64,000 bases of DNA, from positions 434,001-498,000 of the forward strand of contig NZ_JASE01000005.1 in assembly GCF_000622325.1 (NCBI RefSeq), given 5' to 3'. Position numbers and translations under genes: made by a program. The notes under the pieces were generated by a model. That model was given only the letters and a program-made list of their open reading frames with translations, had not been told where the DNA came from and did not search any database. The stretch comes from Sulfitobacter geojensis (GTDB lineage: Bacteria > Pseudomonadota > Alphaproteobacteria > Rhodobacterales > Rhodobacteraceae). Shown one piece after another: positions 43,926 to 51,587 of this stretch (positions are counted from its first letter, which is position 1; each line of letters opens with the position of its first letter).

Positions 43926-44519
43926 ATGCAAGCCCTTGTTGTGATTGACGTCCAGAATGACTTTTGCCCCGGTGGAGCCTTGGCCGTCGCGGGGGGCGAT
44001 GACATTGTGCAGGGCATCAATGCGCTGATGAACGATTTCGACTCAGTGATCCTGACGCAGGACTGGCATCCGGCGGGCCACTCTTCTTTTGCCTCCTCCC
44101 ACACGGGCAAGGCACCTTTGGAGTTGATCGACATGCCTTACGGCCCGCAGGTTTTGTGGCCCGATCATTGTATTCAGGGCAGTTTGGGGGCGAAATTTCA
44201 TATGGAGCTGCATCAGGACCGCGCGGATATGATCATCCGCAAGGGTTATAACCCAGCGATCGACAGTTACTCTGCCTTTTTCGAAAACGACCATGAAACG
44301 CCTACCGGCCTTGAAGGGTATCTGCGCACGCGCGGCATCACTGGCGTGACCATGGTTGGTCTGGCGCTGGATTTCTGCGTAAATTATTCGGCTGTTGATG
44401 CCGCAAAGCTGGGCTTTGACGTGACTGTGCGGCAGGATCTGTGTCGCGCCATTGATATGAGCGGTTCACTGGCGGCGGCGGTCGAGGGGATGACGGCGGC
44501 GGGGGTTACCCTTGGTTGA
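43926..44519 (+). CDS. pncA: nicotinamidase
   Basis: Converts nicotinamide to nicotinic acid in NAD salvage. The 197 residues show the catalytic Asp8 in [15 protein letters not shown], metal ligands in [10 protein letters not shown], and the nucleophilic cysteine in [15 protein letters not shown] with the usual hydrophobic approach. AAAGGA stands before the ATG. pncB, which uses the product, is 1.5 kb downstream on the same strand. Confidence 0.94.
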   Translation: MQALVVIDVQNDFCPGGALAVAGGDDIVQGINALMNDFDSVILTQDWHPAGHSSFASSHTGKAPLELIDMPYGPQVLWPDHCIQGSLGAKFHMELHQDRADMIIRKGYNPAIDSYSAFFENDHETPTGLEGYLRTRGITGVTMVGLALDFCVNYSAVDAAKLGFDVTVRQDLCRAIDMSGSLAAAVEGMTAAGVTLG

Positions 44520-44522
44520 TGA

Positions 44523-45098
44523 CTATCTGCCGGCGGGCATCAGGCGGGTGACATCCGCATCGATCAGGCTTGAGGACGTCGACGGATCCTGAATGCTGCC
44601 GACAGTGTGCAACGTAAAAACCACACCAAGTGCCAAAGCGGGCAGGGCAAGCGTGGGCCGCAGTAAATTCAACCAAAAACCATGGCCGCCGCGCAACGCG
44701 GTGGGATCAACCATCCGCGCTTCTTCGATCGCCTTGATGCAGGCTGCGATATCCAAACCGTTCAGGGGCACCCCGGAGATATCGTAGACCGACAGGTTTT
44801 CATGCATCCGTACGGCGACGTCTTTCAGGTGATTGCCAAAAGTGTAATCAATCGAACCGCTTGGCAAGGACACACCGGACGCGACAAAAGCAAAGCCGCA
44901 ATCCTGAAAATAGGCTCTCACCGTTTCGGGGGCCTCAGCTAAGGCGCGCGCGGTGCGGGGGTCGCGAAATTTCGCCACATAATTGGCGCGCGAATGGGGC
45001 TGCAGACCGTTTCGGCGCAGCAAAGCGCCCTTGGCAGGATCATCAAAAACCTCGGGCGCACAGAGGTAGGAAATGTCGATGTCATAGCACATTGTCAT
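44523..45098 (-). CDS. uncharacterised protein with C-terminal membrane segment
   Basis: The 191 residues begin MTMCYDIDISYLCAPEVFDD. I do not recognise a domain. Visible traits are an Arg-rich early region, a middle part with NHLKDVAVRMHENLSVYDIS, and a hydrophobic segment near residues 152-170 (LALPALALGVVFTLHTVG), so it may be membrane-anchored with the bulk in the cytoplasm. AAGGGACAG precedes ATG 45098. It faces pncA and sits downstream of the NYN nuclease gene on the same strand. Confidence 0.6.
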   Translation of the reverse strand: MTMCYDIDISYLCAPEVFDDPAKGALLRRNGLQPHSRANYVAKFRDPRTARALAEAPETVRAYFQDCGFAFVASGVSLPSGSIDYTFGNHLKDVAVRMHENLSVYDISGVPLNGLDIAACIKAIEEARMVDPTALRGGHGFWLNLLRPTLALPALALGVVFTLHTVGSIQDPSTSSSLIDADVTRLMPAGR

Positions 45099-45174
45099 GG
45101 GCTGTCCCTTACGCGATGGGGCAAGGTACCCGTACAATTTGGCGAAAAAAGGGCGCAAACATTAGCGCACTGCG

Positions 45175-45924
45175 CTAGAGGCCCTGCAACACCGGCTTGC
45201 CGCCTGCGATCACACCTTTGATTAGCTTCAATCCCTTTGCCAGTGATGCGCGGTCCCCGAACCGGTCGTTTGACACAACGGGTACGTTGTTTTCTTTGGC
45301 AAATTTTAGCAGGAATGCATCGGCTTCTGTTTGTGCAGGGCACACCGTGACCTGATTGGGGGCAAGCCCTAATGCAGCAGCAAAGCTGTATTGGTCCAGT
45401 GACTTATCGCCCAGATGATGGCGCGACGAGGCATCAAGAAACACATGGGGCGACAAGTTTTTGCCCCGCAATTTGTCCACAACAACGCGCAACGTGTGCA
45501 AATCCGCCTGACCGTCCCAATACATCACGTTCGTGCCGTCAATCACCACGCCCGGTACGTCGCCTTTAGGTGTTATCGGTTGCTTTCTGCGTGCGGCGAC
45601 CCGTTGTTTGGGCGTAGCGCGATGTTTCTGCTGACCCTTGCGCTGCCCCGTTGGCTTTTGAGCATTCTTTTTCTGCTGCGCAGGTAATCCGCCCGCTTCG
45701 GCGCGCCGCAGGACCATCGCGGCCAGCCAGGCGGTAAACACCACGCCCCCCAGAACACCCCAGTAAAACAGGTTCTCCCCTTCAAACGGATATGTGCGTG
45801 CGAAATACGCCCCGATCGCCGCCGTCACGCCCAAAGTCACCCACATCAGACGGGACAGGCAGAAGGCATAGCCGATAAAAGCCAATACCAGAACAATCGG
45901 TGTCAGAATTTCAATCGGTGTCAC
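45175..45924 (-). CDS. membrane-anchored Zc3h12a-like NYN/PIN ribonuclease
   Basis: The 249 residues start with two to three membrane helices (about 5-70) and a basic, disordered linker (about 75-115, rich in Lys, Arg, Gln). From about 120 they form a NYN/PIN nuclease with acidic sites in GVVIDGTNVMYWDG, HVFLDASSRHHLGD, CPAQTEADAFLLKFA and VSNDRFGDR. The layout fits the bacterial Zc3h12a-like family, predicted RNA endonucleases. The start is GTG 45924 with GGAGAG upstream. The target RNA is unknown. Confidence 0.78.
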   Translation of the reverse strand: MTPIEILTPIVLVLAFIGYAFCLSRLMWVTLGVTAAIGAYFARTYPFEGENLFYWGVLGGVVFTAWLAAMVLRRAEAGGLPAQQKKNAQKPTGQRKGQQKHRATPKQRVAARRKQPITPKGDVPGVVIDGTNVMYWDGQADLHTLRVVVDKLRGKNLSPHVFLDASSRHHLGDKSLDQYSFAAALGLAPNQVTVCPAQTEADAFLLKFAKENNVPVVSNDRFGDRASLAKGLKLIKGVIAGGKPVLQGL

Positions 45925-46052
45925 GGTGCTCTCCAGTTCATAGACCTTCAGAATGCAGGCCGAATTTGGCAAGCTTATGGCGCAAATTAAATCACCCTTG
46001 CCCCTCCCTTGCCAGTTTTGCCACAAAGGCCTGAACTTTTAAGGAATCCCTC

Positions 46053-47345
46053 ATGGTCGATATCGCCTCACGCGTCTGGAACCACAAATGGAAAATCGAC
46101 CCGATTGTGCGATCCCTGATCGACACGGATTTCTATAAGCTGTTGATGTGTCAGTCTATTTTTAGAAACAAACCAGACACACAGGTCACATTCAGCCTAA
46201 TCAACCGGTCCACGCATGTTCCGCTGGCCAAATTGATCGACGAGGGCGAATTGCGCGAACAACTTGATCATGTGCGTTCGCTTTCCCTGTCGCGCGGCGA
46301 ATCTACATGGCTTCGAGGCAACACATTTTACGGCAAACGCCAGATGTTCCGCCCCGATTTCATGGAGTGGTTCGAGGGGCTGCGCCTGCCGCCCTACCAC
46401 CTGGAACGCAAGGGCGATCAATACGAACTGACCTTCGAGGGCAAGTGGCATGAGGTCATGTTGTGGGAAATTCCCGCGCTCGCGATCCTGATGGAACTGC
46501 GAGGCCGCGCTGTACTGGACACGATGGGTAAATTCGAACTGCAGGTACTTTATGCCCGCGCGATGACGCGTGTCTGGGAAAAAATCGAAACGCTGCGCGA
46601 TATCCCCAATCTGTCGATTGCCGATTTCGGTACACGCCGCCGGCATTCCTATCTGTGGCAGGATTGGTGCGTTCAGGCGATGAGTGAAGGATTGGGCGGT
46701 GCTTTTACCGGCACGTCGAATTGCAAAATCGCGATGAGTCGCGAAGTCGAGGCGATCGGCACCAACGCGCATGAATTGCCGATGGTCTATGCGGCCCTTG
46801 CCCCCGACGACGCGGCCCTTGCCAAAGCGCCTTATGACGTTTTGCAGGACTGGCATGAAGAACACGAAGGCAACCTGCGGATCATCCTGCCCGATACTTA
46901 CGGGACCAAGGGGTTCCTTGAAAACGCCCCCGATTGGCTGGCTGGCTGGACGGGCATCCGTGTCGACAGCGGCGATCCCGCAACGGCGGCAAACACCGCA
47001 ATCGAGTGGTGGAAATCACGCGGCGAAGATCCACGCAATAAGCGGGTAATCTTCAGCGACGGGCTGGACGTGGAAAAAATCAAAACACTGCATGGTGAAT
47101 TTGCAGGCAAGGTAAACGTGTCCTTCGGCTGGGGTACATTGCTGACCAACGATTTCCGCAAACTGGTGCCGGACGACGCGCTCGCGCCGTTTTCACTGGT
47201 GTGCAAAGCGGTATCTGCGAATGGCAAGCCGACGGTCAAACTGTCCGATAACCCCAGAAAAGCGATGGGGCCTGCGGATGAAATTGCCCGTTATAAACGC
47301 GTGTTCGGTGTCGGGGATCAGGTGGCGGAAGAAGTGGTGGTCTGA
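46053..47345 (+). CDS. pncB: nicotinate phosphoribosyltransferase
   Basis: Joins nicotinic acid and PRPP to nicotinate mononucleotide in NAD salvage. The 430 residues show LIDTDFYKLLMCQSIF near the N-terminus, FGTRRRHSYLWQDW with the active-site region, and GIRVDSGDPATAANTAIEWW, followed by SFGWGTLLTNDF. AAGGAATC precedes the ATG. Its last 28 bases overlap the convergent EamA gene. pncA lies nearby on the same strand. Confidence 0.95.
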   Translation: MVDIASRVWNHKWKIDPIVRSLIDTDFYKLLMCQSIFRNKPDTQVTFSLINRSTHVPLAKLIDEGELREQLDHVRSLSLSRGESTWLRGNTFYGKRQMFRPDFMEWFEGLRLPPYHLERKGDQYELTFEGKWHEVMLWEIPALAILMELRGRAVLDTMGKFELQVLYARAMTRVWEKIETLRDIPNLSIADFGTRRRHSYLWQDWCVQAMSEGLGGAFTGTSNCKIAMSREVEAIGTNAHELPMVYAALAPDDAALAKAPYDVLQDWHEEHEGNLRIILPDTYGTKGFLENAPDWLAGWTGIRVDSGDPATAANTAIEWWKSRGEDPRNKRVIFSDGLDVEKIKTLHGEFAGKVNVSFGWGTLLTNDFRKLVPDDALAPFSLVCKAVSANGKPTVKLSDNPRKAMGPADEIARYKRVFGVGDQVAEEVVV

Positions 47346-48229
47346 GACTGCCGCAACCGCCGTTCACGCCAAATGATGATCAAGCCGCCAAAGATGATCA
47401 GCAACGCGCCAGGAAACAACTCTGACCACGGCGCTTCGTCGAAAAACACCCATCCCAGCACAAAGGCGATGGGAATGCCGAAATAGCTGAAAGGTGCCAG
47501 ATCGCTTTGATCTGCCATCCGGTAGGCGGTGATCATCAACAACACGGCGGTTCCCCCAAAGGCCCCCATGCCCGCGATCCAGATCAGGTCGCTCGGGGCG
47601 CGTAGGGGGGAAAACCCGCCAAGCACCGGCACCAGCGCAAAGGCCCCGATTGCCGCGATGACCGTAGAATAAAGGTTAATCAGCGGGGTCGGCACGTCGT
47701 CGTCCATCATGCGCGCCGTGACCCCGACAAAGGCATAACAAAACGCCGCCAGCAACGGCATCAGCGCGGCATTCGAAAAGGTGTCACGCCCGGGCCCGAC
47801 CACCAGAACCACGCCGACAAAGCCGACCAATACCGCAGACCAGCGCATCGCGCCCACCTTTTCCTCCAACAACGGCACTGCCAGCGCGACCAGAAACAGG
47901 GCATTGGCGTAGGTGATTGTCGATGCGGTTGCGAAACTCAGTACACCCAGCGAGATGTAAAACGACAATTGCGCTATCGTCAGGACCGCCCCGCGCAACA
48001 GCGCCAGTCGCCATTGCCGGACTTTCCAAATGCGCCCTTTGCGGTGCCATGCCACAGATCCCCACAACACCAGTCCCGAAGGGACCAACCCAAAAATATT
48101 GCGATAGGCCGACAATTCCGCGGCCGTATAATGCACCGACAGATGTTTGATCAGCAGACCCATCGCATCAAAGAACATGATTGCGATCAGCGAATACACA
48201 ATCGCAAGGGTGGTTTTGTTCAACGGCAC
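47318..48229 (-). CDS. DMT-family (EamA) transporter
   Basis: Inner-membrane protein of 303 residues with ten helices in two EamA repeats, each with the glycine-rich GxxGVxLVV pattern (GFVGVVLVVGPG). The substrate is not known; relatives export amino acids, metabolites or drugs. The start is GTG 48229 with GGAG upstream. It is divergent from the B12-riboswitch operon with 160 bases between; a cobalt or cobalamin role is not indicated. Confidence 0.83.
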   Translation of the reverse strand: MPLNKTTLAIVYSLIAIMFFDAMGLLIKHLSVHYTAAELSAYRNIFGLVPSGLVLWGSVAWHRKGRIWKVRQWRLALLRGAVLTIAQLSFYISLGVLSFATASTITYANALFLVALAVPLLEEKVGAMRWSAVLVGFVGVVLVVGPGRDTFSNAALMPLLAAFCYAFVGVTARMMDDDVPTPLINLYSTVIAAIGAFALVPVLGGFSPLRAPSDLIWIAGMGAFGGTAVLLMITAYRMADQSDLAPFSYFGIPIAFVLGWVFFDEAPWSELFPGALLIIFGGLIIIWRERRLRQSQTTTSSAT

Positions 48230-48388
48230 GGCGATGCTCCGGTGGGGTCAGGGGATTCGCACGCGTGCAATCCTGTCGGCACGTTAGGACCAAAGCGGTG
48301 CCGGTTGCCAGCATATGCGCGTTTTGTGGCACTATACTGTCGCAAATCCGCCTTGCGCTAAGGGGGGCAAAATGCGAAGTCTTGTGGG

Positions 48389-48568
48389 CTTGGTGTCCCG
48401 ATGCATGATGGTTTTCATGCGGGACCTAACAGGGAATTCAGTCAAGGCAGCCGCCCCAAGCTGAAGCCGCCCCCGCGACTGTAAGCGGTGAGCCCGACCC
48501 GATATGCCACTTATCGCAAGATAGGGAAGGCGGGAAAAGGCCACGACCCGCGAGCCAGGAGACCTGCC
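48389..48568 (+). promoter_or_regulatory. cobalamin (B12) riboswitch
   Basis: The conserved elements are all in order: TAACAGGGAATTCAGT, then CCGCCCCCGCGACTGTAAGC, GCCACTT, GGGAAGGCGGG, and the B12-box region CGAGCCAGGAGACCTGCC. It lies before the cbtB start by about 51 bases and should shut off the cobalt-uptake and cobalamin genes when adenosylcobalamin is abundant. A possible -10 box TATACT is at 48333-48338. No separate T-rich terminator was evident, so control of translation or Rho-dependent termination is likely. Confidence 0.93.
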
Positions 48569-48619
48569 AAGCGCGAGAGAAACAACAGCCGTCGGGTGTG
48601 ACGGTAAAGGAGAGAAGAC

Positions 48620-48784
48620 ATGACGACACAGACAATGACCCGCAGCAACCTGCGTATGATGCCCGCCCTGTTCGCTTTGGCGCTGGGTTTCGCCGTGATT
48701 TCACTGACCGGCCACGTACAGGCAGCCGCCTTGCACGATGCCGCCCATGATGTGCGTCACGCCACCGGATTCCCCTGCCACTAA
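48620..48784 (+). CDS. cbtB: cobalt transporter small subunit CbtB
   Basis: The 54 residues include one membrane helix (PALFALALGFAVISLT) and a histidine-rich tail HDAAHDVRHATGFPCH, the CbtB signature thought to bind cobalt. AAAGGAGAG precedes the ATG. It is the first gene after the riboswitch and stands 181 bases before cbtA. Length and the H-rich end fit the family exactly. Confidence 0.88.
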   Translation: MTTQTMTRSNLRMMPALFALALGFAVISLTGHVQAAALHDAAHDVRHATGFPCH

Positions 48785-48883
48785 GCAGACAGCCTTAATC
48801 GGGCCGGAAGCACTGTTCTGGGCGTGTCGCATTGCGGCCCGCCCTATTGGCATTTTGGTGTTGCGTCACAGTCATACGGTTTC

Positions 48884-48903
48884 TGCCGGCCTTTCAGGCG
48901 GCA
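48884..48903 (+). repeat. hairpin in the cbtB-cbtA gap
   Basis: TGCCGGCCT and AGGCGGCA form an eight-base-pair stem with a bulged G and the loop TTC, within the 181-base cbtB-cbtA gap. It is not followed by a T tract and may be an RNA processing or stability element that sets different CbtB and CbtA levels. Confidence 0.35.
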
Positions 48904-48965
48904 ACAGTGTCTAGCGTTTTCGCGCGGGCACGGTTTGCGCTTTGCTAAACATAGGGGTTCATTCA

Positions 48966-49664
48966 ATGTATTCTCGTTTCATTATTTCAGCACTTTTTGC
49001 AGGTGCGTCCGCAGGCCTGATCGCTGGTCTCCTTCAACTGATCTTCGTCCAGCCGGTGTTGCTGCATGCAGAACTCTACGAATCGGGCGAACTGGTCCAT
49101 TTCGGGGCTGCTGCTGTCTCGGCGCATCCTGACTTGCCCGGATTCGACGCCATGCGTGACGGGCTTAGCCTGGTTTTCACCATGCTGACCTATACCGGCT
49201 ACGCGCTGATCATGATCGCGCTGATGGGCATTGCCGAAGATCGCGGGGCGCGGATCGACGGGCGCTCGGGCATCCTTTGGGGTGTCGCAGGGTTTGTGGC
49301 GTTTCACCTTGCCCCCGGTTTCACACTGGCACCCGAAGTGCCCGGTGTTGCCGCGGCTGATGTGTCGGCCCGCCAGATCTGGTGGTTCGCGACGGTTAGC
49401 ACGGCGGGTGTCGCGCTTTGGCTAATCGCCTTCGGACGCACGTGGATTGTCTGGGCCATCGCTGCCGCTTTGCTCTTGGCCCCACATCTGATCGGTGCGC
49501 CGGAGCCTGATGTGTTTACCGGTCCCGTTCCGACGGAAATCGGCGCGCTGTTTGCCGCCCGCGCGTTCGGTGTTGGTCTTGCCGTATGGGTCCTGCTGGG
49601 CTGTTTCGCGGGCTACTTCTGGCAACGCGAAGGTGCCCACGCCGACGCCCAAGCCAACGCATAG
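48966..49664 (+). CDS. cbtA: cobalt transporter subunit CbtA
   Basis: Inner-membrane protein of 232 residues with about six helices. Family traits are the N-terminal FIISALFAGASAGLIAGLLQLIFVQPVLLHAE with its histidine, and a large middle loop with VAFHLAPGFTLAPEVPG. It should form the cobalt permease with CbtB. ATG 48966 has AGGGG upstream; an in-frame TTG at 48942 adds eight residues. The next gene follows by 11 bases with a strong AGGAGGTGG. Confidence 0.9.
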   Translation: MYSRFIISALFAGASAGLIAGLLQLIFVQPVLLHAELYESGELVHFGAAAVSAHPDLPGFDAMRDGLSLVFTMLTYTGYALIMIALMGIAEDRGARIDGRSGILWGVAGFVAFHLAPGFTLAPEVPGVAAADVSARQIWWFATVSTAGVALWLIAFGRTWIVWAIAAALLLAPHLIGAPEPDVFTGPVPTEIGALFAARAFGVGLAVWVLLGCFAGYFWQREGAHADAQANA

Positions 49665-49675
49665 GAGGTGGCGAA

Positions 49676-50167
49676 ATGAACCGTTCACTTTCGCTCTTTG
49701 CAATCGGGCTGGTTTTCGGCGGTGGTATCGGTTTTACCATCGCTGCCGCCAATGGCGTGACGTTCGATGGTCATGACCACGGCGCACATCTGGCGGGTAT
49801 GGATCATGGCGACATGGATCACGCCATGATGCATGACACACCGGTTGACGTGCCTGCCGCCGACGCGCCGCAGGTTTCCCTTATGGTGATGCCGGACCCG
49901 ATGGCCGGCTATAACCTGCATGTGGTGGCGGAGAATTTCACCTTTTCTCCTGAACGCGCCAGCCTTGCCAATGTCGCTGGCGAAGGCCACGCACACGTCT
50001 ATATCAATGGCGAAAAACTGGGCCGTTTGTATAACCCGTGGATGCATATTGACGGTCTGCCCAAAGGCGAGATCGAGGTCAAAGTGACCCTGAACACCAA
50101 TGACCACCGCCCGCTGGCTGTGAACGGCACCCCCGTTTCCGCCACGCAGATGATCACCGTAGAATGA
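49676..50167 (+). CDS. exported His/Met-rich protein of unknown function
   Basis: The 163 residues have an N-terminal signal/anchor (about 4-25), then a metal-binding-like stretch at about 32-54 (HDHGAHLAGMDHGDMDHAMM), then a beta-rich domain (VVAENFTFSPERAS, GEGHAHVYINGEKL, VTLNTNDHRP). The second part resembles cupredoxin-like or copper-binding folds but lacks a clear type 1 site. AGGAGGTGG precedes the ATG. Its place between cbtA and the DUF1636 gene suggests a periplasmic cobalt (or nickel/copper) binder delivering metal to CbtA. The function is inferred only. Confidence 0.7.
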   Translation: MNRSLSLFAIGLVFGGGIGFTIAAANGVTFDGHDHGAHLAGMDHGDMDHAMMHDTPVDVPAADAPQVSLMVMPDPMAGYNLHVVAENFTFSPERASLANVAGEGHAHVYINGEKLGRLYNPWMHIDGLPKGEIEVKVTLNTNDHRPLAVNGTPVSATQMITVE

Positions 50168-50177
50168 GGCCCGCCAC

Positions 50178-50552
50178 ATGACCGCAACCCTATACGTCTG
50201 CACCACCTGTCGCGCAGGTGAGGTTCTTGAAGAAGACGCGCCGCGCCCGGGTGCATTGTTGCATGCGGCATTGACCGACGCAGAGACACCCGAAGATGTT
50301 GAAATCATCGGCGTGTCCTGCTTGTCCGCATGTTCGCAAGGGGCTGCGGTGGCCCTGTCCGAACCTGGCAAATGGACTTATGTTTACGGTCGTATGACCC
50401 CTGAAAATGCGCCGGAAATCCTTGCCGGTGCTGCCGCATATGCCGCATCCAAAGACGGGCTTGTCCCATGGCGCGAACGCCCCGTGGTGTTTCGCAAACA
50501 AAGCCTTGCCCGCGTTCCCCCCTTTAATATGCCCGTGGAGGCACTGACATGA
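50178..50552 (+). CDS. DUF1636 protein, thioredoxin-like ferredoxin fold
   Basis: The 124 residues show CTTCRAG at the N-terminus and CLSACSQG in the middle, a CxxC...CxxxC set like that of thioredoxin-fold [2Fe-2S] ferredoxins. DUF1636 genes are known next to cobalamin genes, but their role is undetermined; a metal or redox partner for CobW, CobN or CobG is a reasonable idea. Overlap with cobW is four bases (ATGA). A second copy lies at 63152. Confidence 0.82.
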   Translation: MTATLYVCTTCRAGEVLEEDAPRPGALLHAALTDAETPEDVEIIGVSCLSACSQGAAVALSEPGKWTYVYGRMTPENAPEILAGAAAYAASKDGLVPWRERPVVFRKQSLARVPPFNMPVEALT

Positions 50553-51583
50553 ACGATCTTTCCAAAATTCCCGTGACCGTGATTACCGGTTTTCTGGGCT
50601 CCGGCAAAACCACATTGATCCGCCATTTGATGCAAAACGCTGGTGGTCGCCGCCTTGCCGTTTTGGTCAACGAATTTGGCACCGTGGGTGTTGATGGCGA
50701 TATCCTAAAATCCTGCGCAATCCCCGATTGTCCTGCGGAAAATATCGTCGAGCTGGCGAATGGCTGTATCTGTTGTACCGTCGCGGATGATTTCATCCCG
50801 ACGATCGAGGCGCTGATGGCGCTGCCGACGAAACCCGATCACATCCTGATCGAAACCTCCGGTCTGGCTTTGCCCAAACCGCTGCTCAAGGCATTTGACT
50901 GGCCCGCCATCCGCTCCAAAATCACCGTGGACGGGGTGATTGCACTGGCCGACGCCGAAGCGGTTGCCGCCGGTCGTTTCGCCGCCGATGAACATGCGGT
51001 TGATGAACAGCGCAAGGCCGATGACAGCATCGACCATGAAACTCCCCTGTCCGAGGTCTTCGAAGACCAGATTTCCTGCGCTGACATCATCCTGATGTCC
51101 AAGGCGGATCTTGCGGGCGAAACCGGTCTTGCCGCTGCGCGCAAGGTGATCGAAGCAGAAAGCCCTCGCAGTATCCCGATCCTGTCGATGAGCGAAGGCG
51201 TGATCGACCCCAACGTGGTGCTTGGCCTGAATGCCAAGGCCGAGGACGACCTTGACGCGCGCCCTTCGCATCACGACGGCCACGACGATCACGAACACGA
51301 TGATTTTGAAACCATCGTCGTGCCGATGCCTGAAGTCGATGATATCGATGCCCTTGTCATTGCCATCGAAAAGCTTGCGAACGAACAGCACATTTTGCGG
51401 GTAAAGGGGTATGTCGCGGTCACCGGAAAACCCATGCGTTTGCTGGTTCAGGCCGTAGGTGCCCGCGTGCGTCAACAGTTTGACCGCCCTTGGGGCACCG
51501 ATGCGCGTCAGGGGCATCTGGTGGTGATTGCCGAACACGATCACATCGATACCGCTGCCATCCGCGCCACATTGGGCGCGTGA
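50549..51583 (+). CDS. cobW: CobW GTPase, putative cobalt chaperone
   Basis: G3E-family GTPase of 344 residues. Walker A is GFLGSGKTT (14-22), the family CxCC metal site is Cys73-Cys75-Cys76 in NGCICCTV, the G4-like element is MSKAD, and a histidine-rich loop HHDGHDDHEHDD sits around 280. It is believed to hand cobalt to the cobaltochelatase, whose large subunit cobN follows. The start overlaps the DUF1636 stop. The stop and the cobN start are four bases apart. Confidence 0.93.
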   Translation: MNDLSKIPVTVITGFLGSGKTTLIRHLMQNAGGRRLAVLVNEFGTVGVDGDILKSCAIPDCPAENIVELANGCICCTVADDFIPTIEALMALPTKPDHILIETSGLALPKPLLKAFDWPAIRSKITVDGVIALADAEAVAAGRFAADEHAVDEQRKADDSIDHETPLSEVFEDQISCADIILMSKADLAGETGLAAARKVIEAESPRSIPILSMSEGVIDPNVVLGLNAKAEDDLDARPSHHDGHDDHEHDDFETIVVPMPEVDDIDALVIAIEKLANEQHILRVKGYVAVTGKPMRLLVQAVGARVRQQFDRPWGTDARQGHLVVIAEHDHIDTAAIRATLGA

Positions 51584-51587
51584 TAAA

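Noticed and set aside
48785-48965. Possible second riboswitch or small gene between cbtB and cbtA
   Set aside because: Only one hairpin is seen; B12 elements are absent and no frame with a good start exists.
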